Below, piece after piece: positions 48,057 to 57,877 of a stretch of 64,000 nucleotides of DNA. The stretch is taken from positions 1 to 64,000 of the forward strand of contig CAJTLV010000004.1 in NCBI GenBank assembly GCA_910577435.1, in the 5' to 3' direction. Positions within the stretch are counted from its first letter, which is position 1. Every line of letters starts with the position of its first letter. A program made the translations under genes and the position numbers. Below the pieces are notes generated by a model, which ran no database searches, was not told the DNA's origin, and saw nothing but the letters and a program-made list of their open reading frames with translations. The DNA is from an uncultured Christensenella sp. (GTDB lineage Bacteria > Bacillota > Clostridia > Christensenellales > Pumilibacteraceae).

Positions 48057-50324
48057 ATGAATTATAAGGTTTTCGAAACCGAGATCGGCGGGCGAAAGGT
48101 AACCGTCGAGACAGGTAAATACGCGGGACAAGCCAACGGTTCGTGCATCATTCGTTGCGGCGACACCGTAGTTATGACTAACGTGACGATGGCGGAATCG
48201 CCCCGTCCCGGTATGGACTATTTTCCGCTAGGAGTGGACTTCGAGGAGAAGTTGTATTCAATAGGAAAAATTCCCGGCAGTTTCAAGCGCCGCGAGGGAC
48301 GCGGCAGCGACAAGGCGATCCTTACGTCGCGTCTTATCGACCGTCCTATCCGCCCGTTGTTCCCTAAGGGATTGTTTAACGACGTGTCAGTCGTTTGCAC
48401 GGCGCTTTCGGTAGATACCAATATCCCGCCCGAAGTGTTCGGAATGCTGGGCAGTTCGATTGCTCTGTCCATCTCGGATATTCCGTTCGCCGGACCTACT
48501 GGTTCGGTCGTAGTCGGCTGTGTCGACGGCAAGTACGTCATCAACCCCGACAGCGAGCAACGCGCCAAGAGCACGATGCACGTGTACGTGTCCGGTACAG
48601 CCGACGCTATAATGATGGTCGAGGCGGGCGCGAACGAGATTTCCGAAGAGGAGATGCTGGGCGGCATACTTTTCGCGCACAAGGAGATCAAAAAGCAGGT
48701 CGAGTTTATCAAGGGCATAGCCAAAGAGATAGGCAAACCCAAGCGCGAAATGGAGCTTTACCACATCGGCGAGGACGTCGAAAAGGATGTTCGCAAGTAT
48801 GCCGACAAAAAGCTCGATAAGGCGCTCGACGAGTTCGACCGCACTAAGCGTCAGGAGAACCAAGACGAGGTTCAAGCCGACGTTATGGCGCATTTCAAAG
48901 AGAAGTACGAGGGGCGCGAGCGCGAGATTGGCGATACGCTTTATTATATGACCAAAGAAAAGGTGCGCGCTAAGATACTCGACAAGGGTGTTCGTCCCGA
49001 CGGCCGCAAGACGACCGATATTCGCGATATTTGGTGCGAGGTGGGCGTGTTGCCGCGCACTCACGGCTCGGCTGTGTTTACTCGCGGTCAGTCGCAGGCT
49101 CTTTCCATATGTACGCTCGGTACTGCGCGCGACGCGCAAAAGCTGGACAACCTCGACGAGGAAGATTCCAAGCGCTATATGCATCAATACAATATGCCGC
49201 CTTATTCGACGGGTGAGGCGAAACCGCTTCGCGCGCCCGGTCGGCGCGAGATAGGTCACGGCGCGCTCGCCGAACGCGCTTTGGAGCCGGTAATTCCGTC
49301 GGAAGAGGATTTCCCTTACACCATTCGCGTCGTTTCGGAAATACTGTCGTCCAACGGCTCGACGTCGCAGGCGAGTGTTTGCGGATCTACTCTGTCGCTT
49401 ATGGACGCCGGCGTTCCCATCAAAGCGCCTGTTGCCGGTATCGCAATGGGACTTATAAAAGACGAGGACAAGAAGAAACTCGCCATACTTTCGGATATTC
49501 AGGGTCTCGAAGATTTCTTGGGCGATATGGACTTCAAGGTAGCGGGTACCGAAAAGGGCATTACCGCTATACAGATGGATATAAAGATCAAGGGCATCGA
49601 CGAGCAGATACTGCGCACTGCGCTCGAACAGGCGCGTCAGGGCAGACTGCACATTCTCGGCAAGATGCTCGCCGTTCTCGACAAGCCTCGCCCCGAACTG
49701 TCGCAGTATGCGCCTAAGATCATAATGTTCAATATCGATCCCGAAAAGATCGGCGACGTTATAGGCAAGCAGGGCAAGGTCATAAACAAGATCGTGGAGG
49801 ACACGGGCGTCAAGATCGACATCGAAGAGGACGGAAGAGTGTTCATCGCGGGCGTCGATCCCGAAATGACCGAAAAAGCGAAACAGATCATACTTGCGAT
49901 CGTGAAAGATCCCGAAATAGGCGATATTTGCGAAGGTCCCGTAGTCACTATACGCGACGAACTCGGCGCGTTCGTGGAGATCTCGCCCAACCGCGACGGA
50001 ATGGTACACGTAGCTAAGCTCGGCAGATTCGCCGGTAAACGCCTTGACAACGTGTCCGACATATTGGCTGTCGGCGATACCGTAAAGGTGGAGATCGTCA
50101 GCTTTACGAAGCAGGGCAAGATCGATCTGAAACTTCTCGAAATTCTTTCCGGTTATCACGCGGGTATGCAGTCCGCCGATGACGGGTCGAAAGATTTCGA
50201 CCGTCCGCGCAAGGACAGACCGCAGCACGGCGATAAGGACGGCAAGGGCGGACGCGGCAAAGGCGGTCGCGACGACAAGCACGACCGTCCCAAGAAGCGC
50301 GATAATGCGGATAACAACGACTAA
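48057..50324 (+). CDS. pnp: Polynucleotide phosphorylase
   Basis: A 755-residue 3'-5' exoribonuclease of the RNA degradosome. The two RNase PH cores are visible (GKIPGSFKRREGRGSDKAIL and later VRPDGRKTTDIR, PPYSTGEAKPL, SDIQGLEDFLGDMDFKVAGT with catalytic Asp residues), separated by the helical linker. The KH domain has IGDVIGKQGKVINKI at about 565-580, and the S1 domain is about 620-690. The C-terminus is an unstructured Asp/Lys/Arg/Gly tail of about 50 residues, as in Bacillus, where it may contact partner proteins. The ribosome binding site is AGGAGA. Confidence 0.97.
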   Translation: MNYKVFETEIGGRKVTVETGKYAGQANGSCIIRCGDTVVMTNVTMAESPRPGMDYFPLGVDFEEKLYSIGKIPGSFKRREGRGSDKAILTSRLIDRPIRPLFPKGLFNDVSVVCTALSVDTNIPPEVFGMLGSSIALSISDIPFAGPTGSVVVGCVDGKYVINPDSEQRAKSTMHVYVSGTADAIMMVEAGANEISEEEMLGGILFAHKEIKKQVEFIKGIAKEIGKPKREMELYHIGEDVEKDVRKYADKKLDKALDEFDRTKRQENQDEVQADVMAHFKEKYEGREREIGDTLYYMTKEKVRAKILDKGVRPDGRKTTDIRDIWCEVGVLPRTHGSAVFTRGQSQALSICTLGTARDAQKLDNLDEEDSKRYMHQYNMPPYSTGEAKPLRAPGRREIGHGALAERALEPVIPSEEDFPYTIRVVSEILSSNGSTSQASVCGSTLSLMDAGVPIKAPVAGIAMGLIKDEDKKKLAILSDIQGLEDFLGDMDFKVAGTEKGITAIQMDIKIKGIDEQILRTALEQARQGRLHILGKMLAVLDKPRPELSQYAPKIIMFNIDPEKIGDVIGKQGKVINKIVEDTGVKIDIEEDGRVFIAGVDPEMTEKAKQIILAIVKDPEIGDICEGPVVTIRDELGAFVEISPNRDGMVHVAKLGRFAGKRLDNVSDILAVGDTVKVEIVSFTKQGKIDLKLLEILSGYHAGMQSADDGSKDFDRPRKDRPQHGDKDGKGGRGKGGRDDKHDRPKKRDNADNND

Positions 50325-50340
50325 TACAACCCGATAACAT

Positions 50341-50381
50341 AAAAACACCCCGTGATTAATACATTTAACAGGGGTGTTTTT
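50341..50381 (+). terminator. Terminator overlapping the ylxY ribosome binding site
   Basis: AAAAACACCCC (50341-50351) and GGGGTGTTTTT (50371-50381) pair perfectly. The downstream arm contains the only plausible ribosome binding site of the next gene and touches its ATG at 50383. Confidence 0.8.
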
Positions 50382-50382
50382 T

Positions 50383-51105
50383 ATGAACGGGAAGGATAAG
50401 TCGAAATTTTTCAGTATTGTTCTGGGCAATATAATTATGTGCGCGACTATCGCCGTTCTCGTGGCGGTGAGTTTCAGGCAGATCGAGCCGAAAGCAGAAA
50501 CGCGCGTAGAGCCGTACTATTCCGGTAAGTCCGATACGAAAATTTCGCTTATGATAAATGTGTATTGGGGTACCGAATATATCGAGCCGATGCTTGAAAT
50601 TCTCGACAGATACCGTGCCAAAACGACTTTCTTCGTCGGCGGATCGTGGGCGGCAGGCAACGGCGAAACGCTGAAACGCATTTATGCGGCGGGTCACGAG
50701 ATAGGCAATCACGGATACTATCATAAGGATCATTCCAAGATCGACGCGGCGTACAATGTGAAGGAAATAAGCTCGGCGCATTCGGCGGTAAAGGATATTC
50801 TCGGACTTGAAATGACTCTGTTCGCGCCGCCGTCGGGCGCGTTCGGTGACGCAACACTTTCCGCCGCTTCCGAGCTGGGGTATCGCACTGTAATGTGGAC
50901 GCGCGATACTGTGGATTGGCGCGATCACGACTCGGATCTCATATATAAACGCGCCGTAAAGGACGTAAAGGGCGGCGATCTCATTCTTATGCACCCGACG
51001 GAATGCACCGTCAATGCGTTGGAGCGCATTATTATAGATGTGTTTTCGCGCGGTCTGCGCGTGGGAACGGTAAGCGACGTGCTAGACGGAACGATAACGG
51101 CATGA
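50383..51105 (+). CDS. ylxY: Polysaccharide deacetylase-like protein (YlxY type)
   Basis: A 240-residue protein with an N-terminal signal-anchor helix (about 10-30) and a NodB/polysaccharide deacetylase domain. Gene order after rpsO-pnp and before ymxG matches Bacillus ylxY. The zinc ligands H110 and H114 are kept (GHEIGNHGYYH), but the position normally holding the catalytic/metal Asp (FDxxWG) is N59 in INVYWG. This suggests lost or altered catalysis. The start codon is ATG 50383 (GTG at 50374 is also in frame). Its ribosome binding site is folded into the preceding terminator, so translation may depend on read-through or unfolding. Confidence 0.85.
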   Translation: MNGKDKSKFFSIVLGNIIMCATIAVLVAVSFRQIEPKAETRVEPYYSGKSDTKISLMINVYWGTEYIEPMLEILDRYRAKTTFFVGGSWAAGNGETLKRIYAAGHEIGNHGYYHKDHSKIDAAYNVKEISSAHSAVKDILGLEMTLFAPPSGAFGDATLSAASELGYRTVMWTRDTVDWRDHDSDLIYKRAVKDVKGGDLILMHPTECTVNALERIIIDVFSRGLRVGTVSDVLDGTITA

Positions 51106-51171
51106 CGAGAACGATCGGTCTATAAATGCGTGTCGCGACGGCGCATTACGCATTAAACATTCGGAGAAACT

Positions 51172-52425
51172 ATGACAGTAAAAAAATACGACAGCGGATT
51201 ATCCGTACTTATAGAAGAGAACAGGGCTTTACGGTCGGTTGCGGTCGGCATTATGGTCGGCACCGGCAGCGGGTATGAAACGCCCGAAAACAACGGCATT
51301 TCGCATTTTATCGAGCATATGCAGTTTAAGGGGACGGAAAAACGCTCGGCGCGGCAGATAGCGGGCGAGTTTGACGCTGCGGGCGCTGTATTCAACGCTT
51401 ACACGAGCAAGGAATATACCTGCTTCTACTTCAAATCCATCGATGAAAAGACAGTAGAATGTTTTGACGTCTTGTCGGATCTGTTTTTGCATTCGGCGTT
51501 TGAAAAAGCCGAGTTGGACCGTGAACGCAGTGTCATACTCGAAGAAATAAATATGAGTAAGGACGAGCCGGACGGTGTATGTTACGACGTGCTTTTCGGC
51601 ACGATGTACGGCGGTTCGCTCGGAATGGAAATACTCGGCAGCAAGTCCAATGTCGAGCGGTTCGGCAAGACCGATATACTCGGCTATAAAGATAAGCACT
51701 ATCTGCCGAGTAATACGACGGTCGCGTTTGTGGGCAATATTTCTGCGGCTGAGGCGCTTGCTCTCGTCGACGATAAGCTGGGCGAGTTGGCGGCCGCGCG
51801 GTTTGTTTCTCCCGTAAAACTCGGCAGGCAGGATTTCCGATCGGGCTACGGCGAATACATCAAGGACTTCGAACAGTCCGAAATGTCGATAGCTTTTCCT
51901 GCGCTCGACATTCGCGACGACCGTGTGCCTGTGCTTTCCGCGCTCGACTGCATAGCGGGAAGCGGAATGAGCTCGCGAATGTTTCAGAGGCTTCGCGAAC
52001 AGCTCGGTCTTGTATACAGCGTGTATACCGCCCCGTTTGTAGGTTCGGTGTGCGGCGCTATGTCGGTGTGCGTCAACGCAAGCCCAGCCAACGTGGAAAA
52101 GAGCATAGTCGCCGTGCGAGAAGAACTGAACAAACTCGCAACCGACGGCGTGACCGAAGCGGAAGTCGAAAAAGCCAAGACGCAGTTGAAAGTAAACGCC
52201 GTATTCGGCAAAGAAAATCCTATGACTATACTCAATACTTTAATGCGTCGGCACACACTGTGCGGAGAAGTATACGACGTAGATAAATTGCTCGCACGTA
52301 TAGATAAGATCACCGTATCCGACGTGAATGCGCTTGCGAAAGAGATTTTTACGCAAAAGCCGGCGATCGCTTATGCCGGAAAAAAACAGCGGTACAATAT
52401 AGAAAGCGTTTATTATAACGTTTAA
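51172..52425 (+). CDS. ymxG: M16-family zinc peptidase (YmxG/MlpA type)
   Basis: A 417-residue M16 peptidase related to mitochondrial processing peptidase. The inverted zinc motif HFIEH is at residues 45-49 and the third ligand lies in the VILEEINM segment (E124/E125). The C-terminal non-catalytic half has RLREQLGLVYSVYTAP, the conserved substrate-binding Arg/Tyr loop. Both halves are complete. Position after pnp and ylxY matches Bacillus. The enzyme's substrate is unknown. A ribosome binding site (CGGAGAAA) precedes the ATG. Confidence 0.94.
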   Translation: MTVKKYDSGLSVLIEENRALRSVAVGIMVGTGSGYETPENNGISHFIEHMQFKGTEKRSARQIAGEFDAAGAVFNAYTSKEYTCFYFKSIDEKTVECFDVLSDLFLHSAFEKAELDRERSVILEEINMSKDEPDGVCYDVLFGTMYGGSLGMEILGSKSNVERFGKTDILGYKDKHYLPSNTTVAFVGNISAAEALALVDDKLGELAAARFVSPVKLGRQDFRSGYGEYIKDFEQSEMSIAFPALDIRDDRVPVLSALDCIAGSGMSSRMFQRLREQLGLVYSVYTAPFVGSVCGAMSVCVNASPANVEKSIVAVREELNKLATDGVTEAEVEKAKTQLKVNAVFGKENPMTILNTLMRRHTLCGEVYDVDKLLARIDKITVSDVNALAKEIFTQKPAIAYAGKKQRYNIESVYYNV

Positions 52426-52458
52426 TCTGTAATATGAAAGGAGTTACGGTCGTAAACT

Positions 52459-52854
52459 ATGGATAAGACGGTACGAAAAGAGGACAAGCTCGACGTTCTG
52501 TTTGAAATGCAGGCGGGGTTAGACGCATACATACGCGAAAAACGCGAACTTAACTTTACTCGATCGGAGTGGGTATGCAAAAAGGCTCAGGCGCTTATGG
52601 TGGAGCTTGCGGAAGTCGTTGAGGAAGCGCATTATAAATGGTGGAAGAACGACAGCGAAATCGACGAAGCCAAACTGAAAGAGGAAATAGTCGACGTTTT
52701 GCATTTCTTTTTGGGTATGTGCATAGACAGCGGAATGTCTTCCGACGAATTGTTCGAAATCTATATGAAAAAGAACAAAGAGAACTACGACAGACAAAAC
52801 GGATTGTCGAAAAAAGCGGGATACGCTATTGCCGAAGGCAAGCGTCAGGCTTAA
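52459..52854 (+). CDS. MazG-like/dimeric dUTPase-type nucleotide pyrophosphohydrolase
   Basis: A 131-residue all-alpha NTP pyrophosphatase. The magnesium-binding pattern E49-xx-E52 (VELAEVVEE) and E76-xx-D79 (EEIVDVLHFFLG) is clear, and EAHYKWWKND is typical of the dimeric dUTPase subgroup. It would hydrolyse dUTP or another non-canonical NTP to keep it out of DNA. The gene lies between ymxG and spoIIIE and has its own ribosome binding site (AAAGGAG). Confidence 0.88.
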   Translation: MDKTVRKEDKLDVLFEMQAGLDAYIREKRELNFTRSEWVCKKAQALMVELAEVVEEAHYKWWKNDSEIDEAKLKEEIVDVLHFFLGMCIDSGMSSDELFEIYMKKNKENYDRQNGLSKKAGYAIAEGKRQA

Positions 52855-52889
52855 AAATTAAAAAAATTCGGGCAATTCCGCTCAAAGAC

Positions 52890-52918
52890 TTGAAAACGTG
52901 CCGACTATATGGTATAAT
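52890..52918 (+). promoter_or_regulatory. Promoter of spoIIIE/ftsK
   Basis: TTGAAA (52890-52895) and TATAAT (52913-52918), 17-bp spacing. Confidence 0.8.
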
Positions 52919-52972
52919 GAGTAATACGTAGAAATACGCTCAATTTCCATTTGAGTGTAAAAGAGGCGCAAG

Positions 52973-55900
52973 TTGGCACAGAACAGAAATCGACGTAACA
53001 GAAACGATAAAAAAGAAAACGGCCGCGACATTCTCGGTATACTGCTCGTCATTATATCGGCGTTTTTATTGGTGTGCATTGTCGTACCCGTGTTGTTCGG
53101 AGTTATAAGTCGAGCTATCTTCAACGTTATGCTCGGCGTTTTCGGCATTTTGTCATATCCTCTGCTTATCGCGATACTTATGGCGGGCATTTGTCTTATG
53201 TTGCGCCGCTATGCGTCTCCGTCCGTCAAGACCGTAGTCTGCTCGGTATTTATCGGTCTGGGCGCGGTAGTTATATTGCAACTCGCCACAACGCACAAAT
53301 TTTTGGCATACAATTTTTCCGATTACATCGCTACGGTGTACGATGTAAAGTATTCGATGGGCGGAGTCGTTTTCGGCACGCTTGCGTTCGGACTTAAAAA
53401 GGCGATAACGGAGATCGGTTGCTACATCGTTTTTTCGCTTGTAATTCTCGTCGCGCTCGCGGTGATGATCGATCTTATCGGAATAATTCGCAAACTGCAC
53501 GGCAGAGAGCGCAAAAAACACACGGAAGAACCCGACGCGCAGGCCGATGTCGACGGATTGACCGCCGATACGCAAGCAAAGGGTGTGGTGCGCGCAGGCA
53601 CTTCGGGCAGTCTTTACGTCCACACAATAACGCCGCGCGTCATATCTGCGGAGACGGGCAGATCATCCGATCTTTCGGGTGCGACGCGTCGCAACGTCAC
53701 CGACTATTCTTCGTCGCCGGTAGTAGAACGCGACGAGCCGGAGATAGAGCGCAGACGGTATGCGCTGTACGGCGATGCCGAATCGGTAAAGCGTCAAGAG
53801 ACCGAAGAGTTTATAAAACAGACCAATCCGAAAAAATCCAAAAAACACGAGATCGAAGAGAATGCGGAAGCCGAAACGGCAGAACCGCAGTCCGTGCGCG
53901 CAACCGTTGTGCCGCCCGCGACGCAGAATGAAGAGCCTGCGGTGGCCGAGCCGTTCGAGCGCGTATCTGCGGACGCCAAGATAAGCGCCGCAATGCGCCC
54001 CAAACATATCGGAAGAACGGACAACAGGTTTTGGGAAGTCGTATTTCCGGTAGACAAGCACACCGAATTCAACGATAACGACAGCATAGAGACGGCGGTC
54101 ACGGACAGGCGAGTGCCGCCCGTTCCGCCCGTGTCGGCACAGCAAAATCGCGCGCCCGAGTTTTCGTCGCGCGTCGACCCTCAGCGTTCTGTAAATCCGC
54201 AGTATGTATATCCCGACGACAGCCATTACGCTTCGCCGATAATGGACGCGGAGTTTGACGTTCCGCCGGCAGTGACGGGTTTTGCCGAGCCTAAAAACAA
54301 CGTCGATCTAGGTCGTGACGACGATATTTTGCGTTCATTCGGTGCGGCGCGTCAGTCCGCGCAGAAGAGCGACGAAATCATCAGAGCGCAGGAAATGCAA
54401 CCGTATGCGGCGGAAAGCGGGGAAGTTATGCAACAGGACGTTGCTGGCGATATTCTCGACGCAACGGTGGAGGAAAACCGTATAGGCACGAGCGGCGGTA
54501 TGCTCGGCGAGACTGTGGAAATGTCGCCTCCGCACGACGCCGCTTTTATGATAGGCGACGGCGAAGAGATAACGCAGATAGGGACGGACAGCGCAAATCC
54601 CGCCTTTAAGCGCGACATCGTTCAGGAACCGATCAGAAACGCCGAAAACGAGGCGGAGTTTGCGGAGCCGACGATCCCCGCGCCGCGCGTCGACACGTTT
54701 ACGGATAGCGACATTATCAACGGCGCGAGCGGCTCGCTTGTCATATCGGAAGAACCTGCTCAAGATCTTTCGGAGAGTCGCGACAATACGAGCGATCTCA
54801 TCGACGGCGAGGACAGGTCCGGTATGTACACCCCTGTCGAAGAACCGATAGCGGCGCCAAAGCCCGTGCGGCAAAAGAAGCAACCTGCGGTACTTCCCAA
54901 TCAGCTTACGATAGAGGACGCGTACCAGAGTCAAGCCGAATCGGTAGTTATTCAGGACGTTCGCAAGCGCAAGCGTTATATAGATTATTCCGTGCCGCCC
55001 ATCGATCTTCTTCGCGTTGCGGCGAGAAACGACGAGGATATGGCGGAGCTTCAATCAAATGCCGAAAAGCTCGAAGGCGTACTCGGCAGGTTTTTGAAGA
55101 CGGACGTCAAAGTAATAAATATAGTACCGGGACCTACCGTTACGCAGTACGAGATAGAAGTTCCGTCGGGTGTTTCGGTCAAACAGATAGCGCCTGTTAG
55201 CGAGGACATACAGTACGAACTTGCTACTGCGGGCGCGATACGTATCGAAGCGCCTATACAAGGCAAGCGCGCCGTCGGCGTTGAAATTCCCAATAAGAAC
55301 CGCTCGATAGTCAGCTTGCGCGAGATAATCGAATCGACTAAGTTCAGAAACGCCGAGTCGGCAATGACGTTCTCGGTAGGTAAGAACATAAGCGGCGATC
55401 CCGTGCTGTGCGATCTCGAAAAGATCCCCCACCTTTTAATAGCGGGACAGACGGGTAGCGGAAAGAGTGCCTGCCTTAACGGACTTATCGTAAGCCTTTT
55501 ATATAAGGCGTCGCCTGCCGATATGAGGTTTATTCTGGTAGACCCCAAACGCGTCGAGTTTTCGTCCTATCGCGGCATTCCGCACTTGCTGTTCGACAAT
55601 ATCATATCCGAGCCGGAAGACGCTCTGTCGGCGCTCAAATGGGCGTGCGACGAAATGGAGCGCCGTTATATTGTTATGGCTAAGTATAAGTGCAACAAGA
55701 TCGCGGCGTACAACGCGCTTCCCGAAGTCGCGTCGCCTAACGGCAAGCTCGACAAGATGGCGCACATCATATTCATAATCGACGAGCTTGCCGACCTTAT
55801 GGGATCGTCGGTAAAGCGCGAGATAGAGGACAGGATAAAACAGCTCACGGCAAAGGCGCGCGCGGCTGGTATTCACTTGATCGTCGCGACGCAGCGCCCG

Positions 55901-56461
55901 TCGACCGATGTCATTACGGGTACGATAAAGACCAACCTTTCCAGCCGTATCGCGTTCCGCGTAACGTCTCAGATCGATTCGCGCGTCATATTGGATTCGA
56001 TAGGTGCGGAAGCGCTTGCGGGCAACGGCGATATGCTGTTCTTCCCCGCAACGGCGCAGTCGGCTATGCGCGTGCAGGGTTCGTTCGTTAGCGATACCGA
56101 AGTGTCGTCTGTCGTCACGTATGTCAAAGAGCATAACGAAACGGACTTTGACGACGAAGCGGCGGGCAAGATATTCAAGTCCGCGTCGGACGGCGAGGGC
56201 GGTTCTTCGGGCGGACCCGAAATCAAAACGGACGAGCTTCTTCCCGACGTGCTCGCGCTCGTGATAAAGAGCAAGCAAGCTTCGGCGTCCGGTATACAGC
56301 GCAGATTTTCGATAGGTTATGCGCGTGCGGCGCGTATAATAGACAATATGGAAGAAATGGGTTATATCGGTCCGAGTACGGGAAGCAGTAAGCCGCGCGA
56401 GGTAAGGATAACCGCAGAGCAATACCGCGAACTGTTCGGGCGCGAGTATGACGAAAACTGA
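52973..56461 (+). CDS. spoIIIE: DNA translocase FtsK/SpoIIIE
   Basis: An 1162-residue motor that pumps chromosomal DNA across the division or sporulation septum. It starts with TTG at 52973 after GAGG. Four membrane helices occupy about 20-170. A long, acidic, disordered linker runs from about 175 to 645, several hundred residues longer than in Bacillus SpoIIIE. The alpha/beta motor follows: Walker A GQTGSGKS at 825-832, Walker B IIFIIDELADLM, and RIAFRVTSQIDSR. The gamma winged helix (DELLPDVLALVIKSKQASAS, RRFSIGYARAARI) reads polar KOPS/SRS-like sites. Context (pnp-ylxY-ymxG-spoIIIE) matches Bacillus. Confidence 0.95.
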   Translation: MAQNRNRRNRNDKKENGRDILGILLVIISAFLLVCIVVPVLFGVISRAIFNVMLGVFGILSYPLLIAILMAGICLMLRRYASPSVKTVVCSVFIGLGAVVILQLATTHKFLAYNFSDYIATVYDVKYSMGGVVFGTLAFGLKKAITEIGCYIVFSLVILVALAVMIDLIGIIRKLHGRERKKHTEEPDAQADVDGLTADTQAKGVVRAGTSGSLYVHTITPRVISAETGRSSDLSGATRRNVTDYSSSPVVERDEPEIERRRYALYGDAESVKRQETEEFIKQTNPKKSKKHEIEENAEAETAEPQSVRATVVPPATQNEEPAVAEPFERVSADAKISAAMRPKHIGRTDNRFWEVVFPVDKHTEFNDNDSIETAVTDRRVPPVPPVSAQQNRAPEFSSRVDPQRSVNPQYVYPDDSHYASPIMDAEFDVPPAVTGFAEPKNNVDLGRDDDILRSFGAARQSAQKSDEIIRAQEMQPYAAESGEVMQQDVAGDILDATVEENRIGTSGGMLGETVEMSPPHDAAFMIGDGEEITQIGTDSANPAFKRDIVQEPIRNAENEAEFAEPTIPAPRVDTFTDSDIINGASGSLVISEEPAQDLSESRDNTSDLIDGEDRSGMYTPVEEPIAAPKPVRQKKQPAVLPNQLTIEDAYQSQAESVVIQDVRKRKRYIDYSVPPIDLLRVAARNDEDMAELQSNAEKLEGVLGRFLKTDVKVINIVPGPTVTQYEIEVPSGVSVKQIAPVSEDIQYELATAGAIRIEAPIQGKRAVGVEIPNKNRSIVSLREIIESTKFRNAESAMTFSVGKNISGDPVLCDLEKIPHLLIAGQTGSGKSACLNGLIVSLLYKASPADMRFILVDPKRVEFSSYRGIPHLLFDNIISEPEDALSALKWACDEMERRYIVMAKYKCNKIAAYNALPEVASPNGKLDKMAHIIFIIDELADLMGSSVKREIEDRIKQLTAKARAAGIHLIVATQRPSTDVITGTIKTNLSSRIAFRVTSQIDSRVILDSIGAEALAGNGDMLFFPATAQSAMRVQGSFVSDTEVSSVVTYVKEHNETDFDDEAAGKIFKSASDGEGGSSGGPEIKTDELLPDVLALVIKSKQASASGIQRRFSIGYARAARIIDNMEEMGYIGPSTGSSKPREVRITAEQYRELFGREYDEN

Positions 56462-56542
56462 CGCGCAAGTCATAAGTACCGGCGCAGAACGTCGAAGAAA
56501 CATAAATAAACATTAACCGATAAAGGACTAGAACAACGCCGA

Positions 56543-57877
56543 ATGAAAAACGTTGCAGTAATATCACTTGGTTGTGATAAAAACAGAGTGGACACCGAGC
56601 ATATGCTTTACGCATTGTCGCGCGGCGGTTATTCCGTTTGCGACGTCGATACGGCGGATGTTATCATCGTCAACACCTGCGCGTTCATAGAAGGCGCAAG
56701 GCAGGAGAGTATAGACGTTATTCTTTCGTGCGCGGAGTTTAAGAAAACGGGCGTATGCAAAAAACTGATAGTTACCGGATGCCTTCCGCAACGTTACCGC
56801 GACGAACTTGAGCGATCTCTGCCCGAAGTCGACGGATTTTTGGGCGCGTTCGAGTATGATAGACTTATCGATATTATTGACGACGATTCGCGCGGCGAAG
56901 AATATGCTGAAAGCGCGGCGGTCGACGGGGCGTGCGATAAATTCCGCGACTTCGAGCGCGGAGGCAGGCTTCTAACAACGTATCCGCACTTGGCATATGT
57001 AAAGATCGCGGAGGGGTGCGACAATAAATGCACTTTCTGCGCCATTCCGTCCATTCGCGGATCATACCGTTCCAGACCGAAATCGGATATTGTGAGCGAG
57101 GTCGAATCTCTGGCAAAAGACGGTGTACGCGAGGTAATTCTCGTCGCGCAGGATGTGACGCGGTACGGCAAGGACATAGGTTGCGATATAGTCGAATTGC
57201 TCGCCGCGCTCGAAAAAACGGCTGTGGACAAGTTGAGACTGCTGTATTGTTATCCGGAATGCGTGACCGATGCGCTCATCGACAAGATCGCGTCGTCGAA
57301 TAAGATCGCAAAGTACATCGACATTCCAGCACAGCATTATTCCGACAGAATTTTGAAGCTGATGAACAGACGGTTGTCTGGCGGGCAGTTGGAAGAGCTT
57401 ATAAACAAGTTGCACGCGCGCGGTATAGTTGTAAGAACTACGCTTATGGTGGGTTTTCCTACCGAGACGCAAGAAGATTTCGACGCGTTGCGCGGGTTTG
57501 TGGAACGAGCAAAGCCCGAGTATGCGGGAATATTCGCGTACAGCAAAGAGGACGGTACTGCGGCGGCGCGGCTTTCGGGGCATATCGACAAACGTACAAA
57601 AAAGCGGCGCGTCGACGATCTCGGCAAATCGGCTACCGAAGCGACACGCAAGTTCAACGAGAGCATTATCGGTCGCACTTTGGATGTATTGTACGAGGAC
57701 GCCGATTTCGATAAAAATTTGTTTGTCGGGCGCGCAGATTTTCAATCGCCCGACGTGGACGGGCGAGTGTATTTCAAAGCCCGTAGCGTGGACGTAGGAA
57801 AGACCTATCGCGTCAAAATAACAAGCTGTGACGATTACGACCTTTATGGGGAGGTGTGCGATGAACTTACCGAATAA
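56543..57877 (+). CDS. rimO: Ribosomal protein S12 methylthiotransferase
   Basis: A 444-residue radical-SAM enzyme that methylthiolates Asp88 of S12. The N-terminal cluster domain has SLGCDKN, IVNTCAFIEGARQES and VTGCLPQRY. The radical-SAM CxxxCxxC is C159, C163 and C166 in EGCDNKCTFCAIPSIRG. The C-terminal TRAM domain (about 375-444) binds substrate. The IEGARQES sequence favours RimO over MiaB. It overlaps pgsA by 17 bases, so rimO-pgsA-cinA-recA-ruvA form a tightly coupled run. Confidence 0.95.
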   Translation: MKNVAVISLGCDKNRVDTEHMLYALSRGGYSVCDVDTADVIIVNTCAFIEGARQESIDVILSCAEFKKTGVCKKLIVTGCLPQRYRDELERSLPEVDGFLGAFEYDRLIDIIDDDSRGEEYAESAAVDGACDKFRDFERGGRLLTTYPHLAYVKIAEGCDNKCTFCAIPSIRGSYRSRPKSDIVSEVESLAKDGVREVILVAQDVTRYGKDIGCDIVELLAALEKTAVDKLRLLYCYPECVTDALIDKIASSNKIAKYIDIPAQHYSDRILKLMNRRLSGGQLEELINKLHARGIVVRTTLMVGFPTETQEDFDALRGFVERAKPEYAGIFAYSKEDGTAAARLSGHIDKRTKKRRVDDLGKSATEATRKFNESIIGRTLDVLYEDADFDKNLFVGRADFQSPDVDGRVYFKARSVDVGKTYRVKITSCDDYDLYGEVCDELTE

